Below are positions 24,618 through 36,569 of a stretch of DNA of 64,000 bases, piece after piece. The DNA comes from Arthrinium phaeospermum (Eukaryota > Ascomycota > Sordariomycetes > Amphisphaeriales > Apiosporaceae). The DNA is taken from contig QYRS01000008.1 of NCBI GenBank assembly GCA_006503535.1, forward strand, positions 2,666,001 to 2,730,000, read 5' to 3'. Under the pieces are notes generated by a model, which was not told the origin of the DNA, ran no database searches, and saw nothing but the letters and a program-made list of their open reading frames with translations. The position numbers and the translations under genes were made by a program. How positions within the stretch are numbered: position 1 is the first letter of the stretch; every line of letters begins with the position of its first letter.

Positions 24618-24853
24618 CTACATACAGGTTCCCCCCGTCTCGAGAGTCACCCTCCTGTCTCTCACGCGGACGTTACGGGCGTTCATGCTCAATTGTGACA
24701 TGCGCTGATTGAGTGACGTATCGAGTGCCAATATCCTGTCCTCCAATGCCTTCAGTTGGGTTTGGTGGTTAGCTGTCATCGCCGTTGATCCCATTTGGGT
24801 CTTGAGGCTGTTGAGTTCACGCCAAAGGAAGCCAATTTTCCAAAGTCAAATTA
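24618..24853 (-). other. Coiled-coil coding fragment, probable last exon of an unresolved gene
   Basis: A minus-strand frame of about 75 codons ending TAG at 24618-24620, with heptad-like spacing (TQLKALEDRILALDTSL). No start codon; a possible acceptor CAACAG lies just upstream of the coiled coil. It could be a 3' exon belonging with the small gene at 25141-25470, or a remnant. I cannot join it in frame to anything with confidence. Confidence 0.3.
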
Positions 24854-25140
24854 CGTGGAAAGGAAGTCATAGCTTGGCCATTAAGTATTAGAATAAGGGG
24901 CGAAGGGAAGATAAAAGGGGCTAGATTTCAGACCCATGATCACGTGTACAAACAGCCAGGGCTCATCTACAGTCACCTTGAACAAAGATACGATAAAGCA
25001 AATCAATACAGCGAAGTTTTTTTTTAATCTATACCGGAAATGCCTTCAAAAACACCTGTACCCAAGTACGTATCATGCAAGAACTGGACATCAAAATTTT
25101 CCTCGTCGCTAAGATGATAGCGAAGTACTGGCAAAATGAA

Positions 25141-25470
25141 TCAGACCCAAGCCGACCGGCAGCTTTGTAAAAGACTCTCCTATTGACCCCTTATCATCAG
25201 CAGCCATGTCATAATTCTAATCTGACCCGAACTTACGACGTTGAACTCCTTGTTTGCCTCAATGTTGTAGGTCCCGTGACGCATCTTGCAGAAGAAATAC
25301 CGTTAGCGCGAAGACTAGATAGAAGGATGCGTCCTTACCTCGACTCTGAAGTTGGAGCTTCCGACCAGCTCTTTGAGCTGTCTTTCGAGTGCATGTGGCT
25401 CGACAGCCTTGGTCGAGAGCTGCACCGTCTTGGTGGTCGTACCGGTGGAAGTGATTGGTGATTTAGACAT
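25141..25470 (-). CDS. Tiny stand-alone end-module protein, unknown function
   Basis: Exons 25470-25339, 25284-25237, 25179-25141 (introns 54 and 57 nt, GTAAGG and GTAAGT donors, both phase 0); 72 aa. An in-frame ATG at 25545 would add 25 residues. After a Ser/Thr-rich start comes an amphipathic helix (HALERQLKELVG), then SNFRVE, a short exon with HGTYNI, and a short tail. The same order, and introns at the same two places, are seen in the C-terminal module of the gene at 39586-40717 (LEEYLLKKF, GNFTLQ, exon with KYYMTL, tail). So this is a free-standing copy of a domain otherwise fused to a membrane anchor. I do not recognise a named family. Confidence 0.5.
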
Positions 25471-27073
25471 CGAGACTAACGGATAAGGAAGATTTAATAT
25501 CGCTGTTTGAATAGCCCCTTTAGTCGGGTAGCTTAAGTAATCCAAAAAGGGGTTACGTCAAAGCTACGAAAATGAACGCTGGAGTTGGTACGATACTTTG
25601 TTTTGCATAAAGAGGACGCGAACATGAACTGTCGCGATCTCGTATTCTTATTCATTTGCACTGTTACAAAAGTGAGGCGACATTTCTTATGGCTTGTCCA
25701 ATGGAAGGATCCAGATTCTTCAATTGGCGTGGCTTCTCACCCGCCAGCCACGTACGCCCAATGAAAGAGCCAAGAAGGGGCTGGAGCATCCGCGGAGGGG
25801 CCGGATTAGGTACCCAATAAAATGGAAAAACGTATCCTCGATAAACCAGCCGTCCATGACCATGGTGGACACTTGAAGCTGATTCGCGGGACAGCCCCAG
25901 CCCGCTGCTTTGTCTGACATGTGGTCTCTAATCAGCCACAATTCATTGGCTAGAAACTACAGACTTGGTGTTGTAATCAAAATCCCTTAAGGGAGTCAGA
26001 ACAGGTGCATTCAATAGAAAAAGAAGACAGTTGTATCAGATGATCAGCGAAGGTGGGTGTGATTGATGGCCACCAGCGGTTCTGTTCTCATCGCGTCAGA
26101 TTTGCTTTTTCCTAAGCCAAATCCTCAAGACGAATGGCGCATTAACGGCGCGTGTTTGGCACAGCCGAACGAACTGCAGCTTTAGTTAGCTAGCAATCGC
26201 ATGCAATTGAGGTCATCAAACTTAGACATATGTTTCGGATTGCTTGAGCTGTGCCTCCTTTTCAAGAAGAGAAACATCGTCTGTCAATTTGGAACTTTGA
26301 AGCGGTCGGCCTCACGAGGTAGATATACGTTCACCGAAATTCAAGTCCTATTTTCCCAGTGCATCTGTCTGCCTAGCGTCTTGGGCAGTGCTAGTCGCAT
26401 GGCCCTGCGCCTCCATATGTCTTGCATTGAGCAACATAGCCATCATTGCTGCCTTACGCTTGTGTCACTATATGACAGATGATTGCCCGACCAACAAGTG
26501 TTGGTAGGTACACTTCATCGAGCTTGTGGCTGCTTCTTTGGAGAAAGCCTTGGCCCTCTGCTCTCAACAACCTCCCATATCACCCTCACGCCAAGCCTAG
26601 TGGAGCCTGAGATGACAAGGAGGACCAATTATGCCTTCATCTTTGAGTGGACTGTGTTCCCTTACACAGTTCCCGGGCGTCTTGTATCTGTTGAGTCACC
26701 TGCCGATGCCCGGCCACAGCCATAAAATTTGACGGGCGAGGTTAGGGTCCTTGCTTGGTTTTTTCATTGGATCGAATTTCCATATGAGGAAGAACGCCAT
26801 GCTACGGGGCGAGTAGGATAGGTAGACCTAGGTGACCAGCTGTGACGGGCAACAACCGATCCACAATCGCCCGGATTTGCCGCGCATGGGCTCCAAGCCC
26901 AGAACATCTAAAACCTTTTGTATAATGGCGCAGCTCAAGCAGACACCACGTATTAAGAGCGTCTATGCCGCACTGCAGTGAAGTTTGAATTTGCCCCTTT
27001 CACCACATCCTATCGAACACCTTTCTCTACATCACACACCGAGCTGGGGCATATCTTGTGTGCCCTGGTATAT
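25471..27073. other. Gene-poor interval of 1.6 kb
   Basis: Mostly without coding signal. A minus-strand patch at about 26205-26480 reads briefly like helical coding sequence but is broken by a stop and has no clear splice pair. It holds the promoter of kinase B near its right end. Confidence 0.45.
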
Positions 27074-29482
27074 ATGATGGATGCAGACCCAGCACAGCCC
27101 ATCTTAACTCAGGCACAAAGCTACCCACCATCTCTGAATGGAGACACGTCCACCAACAATAACCTCCATGGTGGCCGAAGAGGCGGAGGAAGCCCCATGC
27201 CTGCGTCTCCGTTACGGAGGAGGTTACAAGATGCAATGATCCCGGGACCACGAGTCAAATATCCTTTCTTACCAGTCACTAAGATATCTGAGCTTCTCAC
27301 AGAGGAATCAATCAAGGAAGAATTGCTCATTCATCCGGATCAGCATGTCTCCGAGAACGCATCTAGTTGGGCTGAGAAAATTGTCTGCCCAAGGCATTCC
27401 TCCGAGACAGGCGCGAAGAAGATCTTCGGCATTCTCTGCATCATCGAAAAGGTCAATTTGATCGAGGGCTTCATAGAACCGGAGCCGGGGCACTACGATG
27501 ACGAATTGCCTTTCAAAGAGCAGGACCTTCCATTGCATGACCCGCCCTGCAAGTACGAATTTCTCCGTGCAGAGAGTTCCTTCACTTTGGAAGAGCTATT
27601 GAACAAGCAGTCCATTTTCCTTGCACCTGTGTTCCAGAGAAATGGCCCCGGCAATCCCGTTCAGAATCTAAGAGAAGGCGTGACACTTCCTTTCGCGCCG
27701 TGCGATGACCCACAACCGCCCAATGTCGGATACTCCGGGACAGTTAAGAAGGTCATGGTCCACCTCGAACATTACGTATGCGGACACGAACCAGTCAGTA
27801 TCATTACAATTCCCCTCTTCAAATGTACCGAGGCTCACATACAGTCGAACAGAGGCACTCAACTACTGGGGCAATCGCCGGCGCCAGTGTTGCCGCTTTA
27901 GACGCCAGAGGCATGATGCCTTGTGCCATCAAGCAGCTTCACCTCAGTCCCGGAGACCAGCATGAAGGGCGTTATAAAGACGCCTGCGAAAAAGAGATTG
28001 ACAATCTCATCCGTGTGCGAGAAATGGGGCACCCCCACCTCATTGAGCTTCTATTTGGTTACATCCACAGAGGCATATGTCGCCTCGTTTTCCCCTGGGC
28101 GGACAGCAATCTGTTGGACTTCTGGAGGGAACGTTTCCCATATCCAGATAGCCTTGGACCGAAGGAGCGTCTACTAAGATGGATTTTCAAGCAAGGCTAT
28201 GGACTTACAGAGGCGCTCAGTCTAGTCCATAACGGAACCAACGACGGATCGAGTGAACACGGAGCAGCAGACCATGGTATACACGGCGACCTAAAGCCAC
28301 AGAACGTTTTGTGGTTTAAAAAACGTGGCACATCGGACGACCCCCCATTTTGGGGAGAACTCAAGTTTTCCGACTTCGGTGGTACCCAATTTCATACGTT
28401 GGTCTCTAAGTCTCGTGTGAAATGGCAAGAGCTTCACACTACAGGCACATACTTGGCACCAGAAACAGTCACATCCGGCACAGTGTCCCAGAACTTCGAT
28501 ATCTGGTCCTTGGGTTGCGTCCTTCTGGAGCTCATGACGTGGTATATCCAGGGGTGGGAAGGCATTGACAATTTCTCGAAGTCGAGATCTGCAGATGATA
28601 ACCCATCTGATGCTTCAGCTGAGAACAACGCCGTCTTTCTAGAGCGGTACGAAACACGGCGTCAGGGGAACTGGAGTGAACGTAGCCGACATCTCGCTTG
28701 GCCAGCAGACACCTTCTTCTACCTGCTGCCTTCAGGACCCCAGAGACAAACGAATGGGGCGATGCTCAAACGCTCCGTCCTGAATGTAAGTTCCTTTTAC
28801 GTGCTTTTGAATTGTTAGACTTGGTGCTTAGGCTTTAGCTGACCCCTATCCATAGCACTTCAACCACCTCTACGAACACCCTAAATGCTCCCAGTTCTGC
28901 GCCGAGTTCCTCAAAGTCATCGAAGAGTGCTTTTTGCGCATGAACAAGAAGAATCGCGTTCTGACCAAAGAGATCTTGCCACGGTTCGACAAGATGAGAG
29001 CTGAAGGGCAAGCACGCGCTGAATACTGGACTGAGCCACCGAAGACCCCAGTTCGCGCCAGAACCAATCTCTCCGAGCTGGTTGACGAAGATCAGGAGGT
29101 CCAACCAGTACCGGGCGCCTCAAACCCGACCCCGACTCAGGTCTGTACTGATAATGGACACGTCGCTGGGGAGAAGCAACCCGACCATGAAGACCAACCC
29201 TCAGAAGAGTATCGAGTTGATGTCAAAGGAGCAGGAGCAAACAATGATTTCTGTGTCGTGAATGGCCATCTCGCCCCACCTATCATGCAAGAAGGTGGCC
29301 AGGGGCCCAGTTGTAACAGCTCTCGGACCGCTGTATCCTCTCGCAATGTGTCTGAAGACTTCCAGGGCTCGTCGGACGGGTACAAGATCGGAATGTTGGC
29401 CAGAGGACAGCCAAGAAAACGTGACAGGGTGAAGGAGTACATCAAGCGATTCCACATTGGTTTCAGAGGTATTTTCCGATGA
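27074..29482 (+). CDS. Protein-kinase-like protein with fungal N-terminal domain (kinase B)
   Basis: Exons 27074-27793, 27853-28785, 28856-29482; both introns phase 0 (donors GTCAGT and GTAAGT); 759 aa. Residues 55-240 are the N-terminal domain shared with kinase A. Kinase motifs: CAIKQL (beta-3 Lys), FPWADSNLLDFW, HGDLKPQNVLWF (catalytic loop), LKFSDFGGTQ (intact DFG), GTYLAPE (APE), and SQNFDIWSLGCVLLELMTW. All catalytic residues look present, so this is the most likely active enzyme of the three. Residues after about 590 form a polar, probably disordered tail ending in a basic segment. It is convergent with the CorA-like gene at 29770, 287 bases away. Substrate unknown. Confidence 0.87.
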
Positions 29483-29769
29483 AGCATCTGTAGATGATTT
29501 GAAAGGGGGGCGGACGTTGATTTTTGAAAATGTATATGTGCACTCATTCACCCGGGCAACGATGACCCCAATACGTTTGCCGCCAATGCTGCATGACCCC
29601 TGGGAGGTTGCGAGAGTCAGAGGGGCATTCTTCGGGCTAAGACTGCGTCGATCTCGTGTGGTGGTCACTAACATTGGGCTATGGAAAGGTGAATGAGGTT
29701 TGTAGTCGAAAAGATTTGGTTCGGCAACTAAATTCACTCTGCATGAAGTGTTTTGGCCTACCACCTTCG

Positions 29770-31871
29770 CTAAAAGACTTTTTCAATCCATCCCTGTTCC
29801 CCTACGCCTGTGCCTGTCCTTGCCTTCCTCTTGTACATCCTGTAGGCCATCCAGAGTCCAAGGGTGGTGACCATCATTGGCAAGCAAATGTTCAAAAATA
29901 ACAGAAGTACATCTCGGTTCAGATCCCAGGAACTGATAATGCTTATGTGATGATCTTCGAATGCCGACAGGCTGTAAATGGTCTGTTTCAAAGGTCAGCC
30001 TTGTGAGACTAGTCTTGTGATACAACATTGACAGGATTGCTGTCAGGACGTACGCTGAACAAGGTAACCGGTAGGAAGACAAGTGTCACGAATGTAATGA
30101 GATGCATCGATGTTGTGTCGCGCTCCGTTCTTTCTGCAATGGCGTACATGTTCTTCGTAACCTGTTCCATCACGATTGACGACTTCTGCATGCGTTCCGA
30201 TGAAACATTCTGATTCACAGCATGGAGGGTTTTCAGTTCCGCTTTTTGCATATCGAGGATGTGGTGGTACTGGTTTGATGTCAGTACCAGGAGGTGCTAT
30301 CCTACGCTCCGGGGAGTGACTGGTCAAACTTACAAGGCATCTACCTTCGGCTATCCGCTCCAGAATATTGTCGATCCTCGTGCAATCCGACTTGAAATTG
30401 TGCGCAACAGATCTGAGAAACTCTTGAAACTGGCAAATCGCATCTAAGTAGTCCTTGTCTTCCTGGTTTGGCGAACTGATTGTCGATGTGAGCAGGTGGC
30501 TGTAGATCTTGCTAATCTCCTCCGACATGCGCATATTAGCTGTCATAGCTGTCTTCGCGTCCCTCAGGTTGTTGCACAGTATGCCCAACTGTTGAACTTC
30601 TTTGAATGAGAAGTTTTTCAGGACGTTTAATCGTTCTGTCGTGCTCCCGATCTGTGATTGCAGGCTCTGACTGAGTCCTTCCGTGGTATTTACAGTTGAA
30701 GTGCTATCACTCTGTGTACCAATAGTGTTTGAACTTGGTGTAGTAGTGTCGTGGGGACGAGCAGAAGACAGTTTCTTGCCGTTGGTCAGGGCATCCTCTT
30801 TCCCACTTGGCGGATACAAACAAGACTGTAACCTCACCAATCCCGGTGAAGGGTCCAGTAGGTCCTTTTCAGGAGGGATGAATGCAGCAGTAGCTGGCCC
30901 CAGAATCTTCTCGGCCTTGTGAGAGATGTCATTGATGCACCATCCCCATCCATCAGTGCACCAATCAAACATAATTTGGTGAGTCGCTACCGATCGAAGG
31001 ATTGCTTGTGCAGCTGGACTGAGATTAATAGGCTCAGATCTGTTGGTGGTGGCCTCCTCCACACGCTGTTGGATAAGGTCATTTGCCTTGACAGTGATCC
31101 AAAAGGCCTTCCACTCGACCAAATCCAGGGTATGGTATGTTGCAGTCTGCCGCATTACCCACTTGCCACCAGATCCTGGCTCTTGCTGTTCCATAGCAAA
31201 CAGTTTGTAAGCCACTCGAAGCTCTTTCCCCGACCTTCCAATCTCTGGCATTATCATACTGAAGTATGGGGGCTTGTCTGATAACTCATGCAGCACATGC
31301 ATGTGGTGGAAGCTGTTGCTGTTCCAGTTTTGAAAGTGGGGACCGAAGGAGCATATGAGGTCCAAAAACCCAGGGGATATCTGGTGGTAGCTGCAAAGGT
31401 ATTGGAACATGGTCAATGTGCAAGCTAGTGGTGCTTCATCTTGTTTTGCAGTGAGAAAACTGCGTATGTGGTCAGTATATTTACTTGTTCAGGTCCCTTA
31501 CGTAGGTGGTGCCTCACACGTGACGCATACGAGGATCTTTCTCCTTGTTCCTTATATGCTTGCGATAGTGAGGCTCAAGTTGAGATGCATGGTTTACCGC
31601 GGTTCGCTCAACGTCTGCCCAACCCTTCAGTAATTTTACTAAGTAATGAGTAAAGGGTTTGCAACAGTCTTGGATAGGTACCTTCATCTCCAACATAGAT
31701 TTCAAGTATGAACAGCCGCGCTTGCTTGGGGTCTTTGATGAACAACCTTTTTCCCTGGCTGTGTAGCAATGATTGAGTCTGTATCAGCTTAGACTTCAGC
31801 AGGCGTTCGCCTAGTAGGTTCAGGGGCCAATCGTGTGGCTTTCTACAGCTGTCAACGAGTTCGTCAAACAT
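29770..31871 (-). CDS. CorA-like two-helix membrane protein (third of three)
   Basis: Exons 31871-31682, 31638-31518, 31459-30334, 30269-30054, 29982-29770; 621 aa; phases 1, 2, 0, 0. The first intron is very short (43 nt). The N-terminal half has the fungal CorA-like pattern RMRHVFLTAK, MFQYLCSYHQISPGFLDLI, CSFG, then SYFSMI-type strands and MRQTATYHTL. The stalk helix leads into TM1 (MHLITFVTLVFLPVTLFS); an intron follows directly, then a short loop and TM2 (DVLLLFLNICLPMMVTTLGLW) with a basic tail. The GMN motif is absent (TIYSLS). The intron after TM1 matches that in the gene at 22683-24393, arguing for common descent. Likely membrane-bound; ion selectivity cannot be inferred. Confidence 0.83.
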
Positions 31872-32670
31872 TTTGATTCGATAAAAGAGATATGGAGATA
31901 ATGTGGAATTTGAGGTCCTGCTGGTTGTGTCACAAACGGATGTTTTGCTTGGAACGACATCGGTCGCAAGTGATTACAAGAGGGCGGTCGCGGTGAACTC
32001 AGCCATGTTGGGCATGGAAACTGCGCGTTGGGTTCGTACCGGATTACATTTGTATCTGGACGGTGTGGGTCAGATGCAAGTACCCATCTAGCCAAGCCCC
32101 CTGTCTCACTGATGCCGCCATCTAGAATCATCACCGCCCTCGCGTTCTCCAATCAATAACTGCGGGGCTTCACAGAACGAATATGGTGTACACGCCAAGG
32201 TGAAAAGACTTTCATGGGCCGCCCGAAAATTGCCTTATTTGCCAGTCTGCCTTGGAGAATGCCCTGGAGCTTACAGGCTGACTGCAGCAACAGGGATGAT
32301 GCAGTTGACTGGGGGGTGGCGTGGCACCACTCGGCCGCTTTTTACCGTCTTAATGCTGACGACTTTCGCCCATATCACACTGAGCGATACGACTTAGATG
32401 CGCCGCCAATATTACCGCCAGGGTGGTGCGCCATGTGGTGAAAAGACCTAGGTCGTTGCTTGGCCATAACTCATCATATTACCCAACGAGGAGCGTGCCC
32501 GCTCACTCGACTCGACTCGGTGTGCTGTAGACAGGCTGGTCTAATTGCGCGCGACCGAAGCTTCGCTCAATCAACGTAGCGACCCAATTGCAGACGTATA
32601 GGGTCAAGGAGTGTTCAAAGCGCTGCCTGTCTTGCAGTTTTCCAAGTCCGAGCAATCATCCGACGATATA
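31872..32670. other. Divergent intergenic region
   Basis: 0.8 kb between the CorA-like gene (minus) and the kinase-fusion gene (plus); probable shared promoter region. An in-frame GTG-led extension upstream of the kinase ATG exists but no ATG, so I start the gene at 32671. Confidence 0.5.
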
Positions 32671-35600
32671 ATGAATCTAGACGAGCCTCTTAAGTCGGCC
32701 TACCGCCAATGCATCGAGTTTCAACAAGAGGTAGAACGCAAAGGACGAACTGGACTGCGATGCACTGGCATCGCAGCGCAATACGTTAACCACGGCGCCC
32801 TGTACACGTATTGGACACTACAGAGGATCGATGACATCCTGGCATCCTCGGGGGTTACTGCCGACAGCGAGCGTGTCCGCCATGAGTTCCTTCAGGTCCT
32901 TTCTACGCTTGTTTTGATGCAAGCGACTACCAACCAGCCAACTATTCATTTCCTGAGTAATCTCATCACTCACAATAACGATGATGCAAGCCTTCCTTGG
33001 CACGAGGCACCACGCGGTTTCACGGACGAAGCTAGATTTGACATTTTTAGCCAACTCCAAATGCAGTTCTGCCCCGTACTGATTGACCGCCATCGACCTA
33101 TGTTCAACAGGCTCTTGGACTCTAGCGCTATCTTGCCAATTGCACCACTAAGCATCGATAATGTGCCAAAGTTAAGGGCTGGTTCTATCCAAAAGGAGGA
33201 GACAACGTTGTCCGCATTCGAAATCAATGCACCACACGGCGAACATGGCGTGAGTTTTCTGCCTCAAAACTGATTCCCGTTATCAATTCAACCCACCTGA
33301 AGCTACATAAGAAGTAAACAACTGACGTGCTATTACCAACCCACTGCAGCAACTCCGCCATGTTTTATTCAAGACTTTCCTCAATACATCGAGATTCTTC
33401 AACGAATTTCAGATATACCATGCTTTAAGAAAGAACGACAACGTTGTGCAATGCTACGGAAGTTTCCATTGGTTTTCCGATGCCAACGTTCGTCAAAGCA
33501 CCATTATACTGGAACTCGCGGAGGAAGGCAGTTTACGTGATGTCTACGAGCTCAGTGATCCGCCGACTACTCGCTATGGCATCCTTAACTTCTGGGAGGG
33601 CTTCCTCGATTTGGTTGTGGGGCTTTTGGCCATCCACAACCGCACCAAGCAAGCAGGCTATACCATGTAAGACCCCGAGATCTACCACCATCTTTCCAAG
33701 CTTGACACGAAGCCTGATGATCGTTTTCGATGCAGGGTACATCCCGACCTCAAGCCATCAAAGGTGCTTGTCTTTCGAAACGCAAATCAACCTCAATTCG
33801 CATTCCAATTCAAAATCTGTGATTTTGGCTACAACACGATTGAACATGGCACTGGGTCAGAATTGAGCACCGGTCCTGAACGTTGTTCTACGAAGACATA
33901 TGGTAGGAAACTTCATCCACTAGGCTTGAATGTCTGATATTGAATGCAGTATAGGCCCTCCGGAGTCTGTTGTCGTTCAACCCGCCAGCCAAGATGTTGA
34001 GCCCCATGTGGACATTTGGGCTGTTGGTTGCATCATGCTCGAGGCGTCTGTATGGATTTCGTTTGGAGAGGCTGGTCGTCATCGGTTTCGAGACGATAGG
34101 ATCAATGAAATATCCTCATTGGTCCACGATACTCGGAACACAGACTGTGACGACATGTTCCACGATGGCCGAAATCCGCTCCAATGCGTTCGAGAGTTGC
34201 ACCTGAGGATCGAGTCTGATGGCCGTCGATGTGACGATCTGACACCCCGGATTGTACAATATGTTCTCGATAAATGCCTTGCCGAGGCTTCGGAAAGACC
34301 GACAGCACGCCAACTTAAGTTTGCCCTTAGGGCGGCACTGAGTGGCCCAATGGACACGATAGAGGTCCCAGACTCATTCTCCGAAACGAGCACGATTGTC
34401 GACCCTGCTGATAGAGACATCTATATCCAGGTAAAATATCTTGTTTCCTGGTTTTCATCTATTTGGCACAGCGTGTTAGACATCACCCTCTGGGCCCTGT
34501 TGCGTAACTGACCCTAGTTCCCACAACAGTTGGAAAACGAGATGCCTGAGAAAGACCTGGCTCAAGCGCATGAGATCCCTTCATTTGCTCAGCCCAACAC
34601 AATTCGTGCCCGAGGATCCGCAGCACTCCTTAGACCCACAAGGCCCCCTTTATCACGCCAGAAACATCCTCAAACTCTTTCCAATCCCCAAGGCAAGGCC
34701 GCGTTCTCTAGGGCAGGTAAAGCGAATGAGTTCAGCCAGTATATAGAAAACTACAAGAGCCAGATTGAAAACAAAGTGCGCCACGAAGCACAAAGGATCG
34801 AATACGACAATGCAAAAGCACTGGTTGATGGTGTATTTTTCAATCGAATACAAACAAAACATGTATCAACACAGACTACTCACGGAAACGACAGCCTTGT
34901 AATGGGAAACACAATGAACAGCGCCTTTGGAGTCGACGATGCAATCCTCGCAAGCCGATCAAGGGTGTCCTTTTACGGGAACTCTAGTGCTGTTGGTTCA
35001 GATCGTCCAACAATTCTCAAGATTGCCGATAACGTCTTCAACATATTAAGTTCTTTCATACCTGAGCCGCAACTTCCGTTAGGAATGAGTCGTGTAAGGT
35101 GGACTTGTGTAAGCCCCAAGCTCTACTACGCCCCGGTTTCCAAAGCTGATACCTGACTGAAGAGCTGCGGGCAAAATCTGTTTGATGATTTTGTCGAGCT
35201 TGAACCAGGCTCCCTTGATGAGCTTCAACAGCGGCTCCAACAGCAGGACAAAAACCCGGGGGCAGGCCAGACTGACCAGAGCCCGGATAGCAAGCCTGAC
35301 AGCGGATTTTGGAATGTTTTCAGATCCATACGCGACTCCATTAGGCAGGGATCCAAGCTTGTGGTTCAAATGGGACAAAACAAAGGTCATGAGCTACCAA
35401 TGTACACGACCACTCCGGATCAGAGATCGATGCCCTTGACTGAGGCGACCAAGTACTTGCTCATGTGCATCGACAGGGGTGACACCTGGACAGGTTTACA
35501 TCAAGGGTGCATCCGAAATGTCACTGATGATCGCGACTTGTTCGAATTCTTGAGGCATCAATACTTCAGAAGCCGAACCTCTCTGTCTTGGTTAACCTTA

Positions 35601-36204
35601 CGGAGCGTCAAGAAACTGTCGCTAAGTCGTGTAAGTCCCAACTCCACGTCCAAGCCTATCAGAGGCCGTATTACGTCCTAGACCCCACTGACAAGCGGCC
35701 CATCAGTTCGCGGCGGATGCAAACAGGTTCGCTAGCATCCACAGTCACGGCGAGGTGTGTCACGACTCCACCTGCGTGTGCATCCCGCCGCTCGAGAAGA
35801 TTGATCAGGGCGAGTACCAATGCGAGCCCGCGCCTAAGCGACGACCCCAGTATCTTCCCGTCATCGGATCGAACGACCTGACGCACTACTTCCAATGTCC
35901 ACACCATGCCCCCAAGGGGCAGAAGCGGATCCTCAAGCAGCTGCCCAAGAGAACGTGCGGTCCCCTGGCCGCCGAGCTCGATGAGACGGAGCTCGGCTGG
36001 GGCGTGCACTTCGAGGAGGGCTGGCACTTGGCGACCATTATACTGCTTATAGTCGTTCCCCTGGGGCTCGTGAGTTTGGTCTTTGGCACGGTTTGGTCCG
36101 TGACGAAGGGCGATATTCAGGGCGGCTTCGCCATCGCATCCACGGCATTGGCGGTGGTTCCTATTCTGCTCGGCGTTATTGGGCTTCAAAATCGGTCTCG
36201 ATGA
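32671..36204 (+). CDS. Kinase-like domain fused to a Cys-motif and two-helix membrane module (kinase C)
   Basis: Exons 32671-33249, 33350-33666, 33736-33902, 33955-34430, 34530-35108, 35163-35630, 35707-36204; 1027 aa; every phase fits. The kinase part has a weak glycine-loop region, LFKTFLN as beta-3, HPDLKPSKVLVF (catalytic Asp kept, Asn replaced by Lys), CDFGYN, TYGPPES and VDIWAVGCIM, so it may be a pseudokinase. After a polar linker with a charged helix comes VRWTCSCGQNLFDDFVELEPG, a Cys motif found in a recurrent fungal family of unknown function. Then follow LRHQYFRSR, CHDSTCVCIPP, GWGVHFEEGWHL and two membrane helices (TIILLIVVPLGLVSLVFGTVW; IASTALAVVPILLGVIGL). The alternative of two genes is unlikely: only about 30 bases would separate a stop at 34511 from the next ATG. 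Confidence 0.72.
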
Positions 36205-36569
36205 CTACTCCAACCTTAAAAGTGGTGGAATTCCCGAGGCAAGAGATCTTCTAAGTTGCACTATCTCTTATATAAATCATGGCTCCAGCATAGCTGCATC
36301 TGAATATAAGATACTTAACACACCCCATCTTCAAGATCACATGTACAATACTCAATCAATCCATGTATTGGCTATCGCCCCCTCGATGATAGCCCAGACA
36401 CTGGCTGATGATGGTTTATGGTCAACAATATTACTAAATGGTAGGCATATGCGTCAGTATAAGGATGAATATTGAGTCTATCGGTTTAAAGGTATATGCA
36501 ACTTGAAAAGCAATAATTGATTCTGCCAGGGAGACTAGGTATAAATCAGAAAAAAAGATTAGTTGATAC
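36205..36569. other. Convergent intergenic region
   Basis: 365 bases between two 3' ends. A possible extra short exon of the vWA gene (down to about 36486) could lie here; see that entry. Confidence 0.4.

Noticed and set aside
26205..26480. Possible minus-strand helical exon
   Set aside because: A brief coding-like texture, but an in-frame stop in the middle, no start and no clear splice pair.
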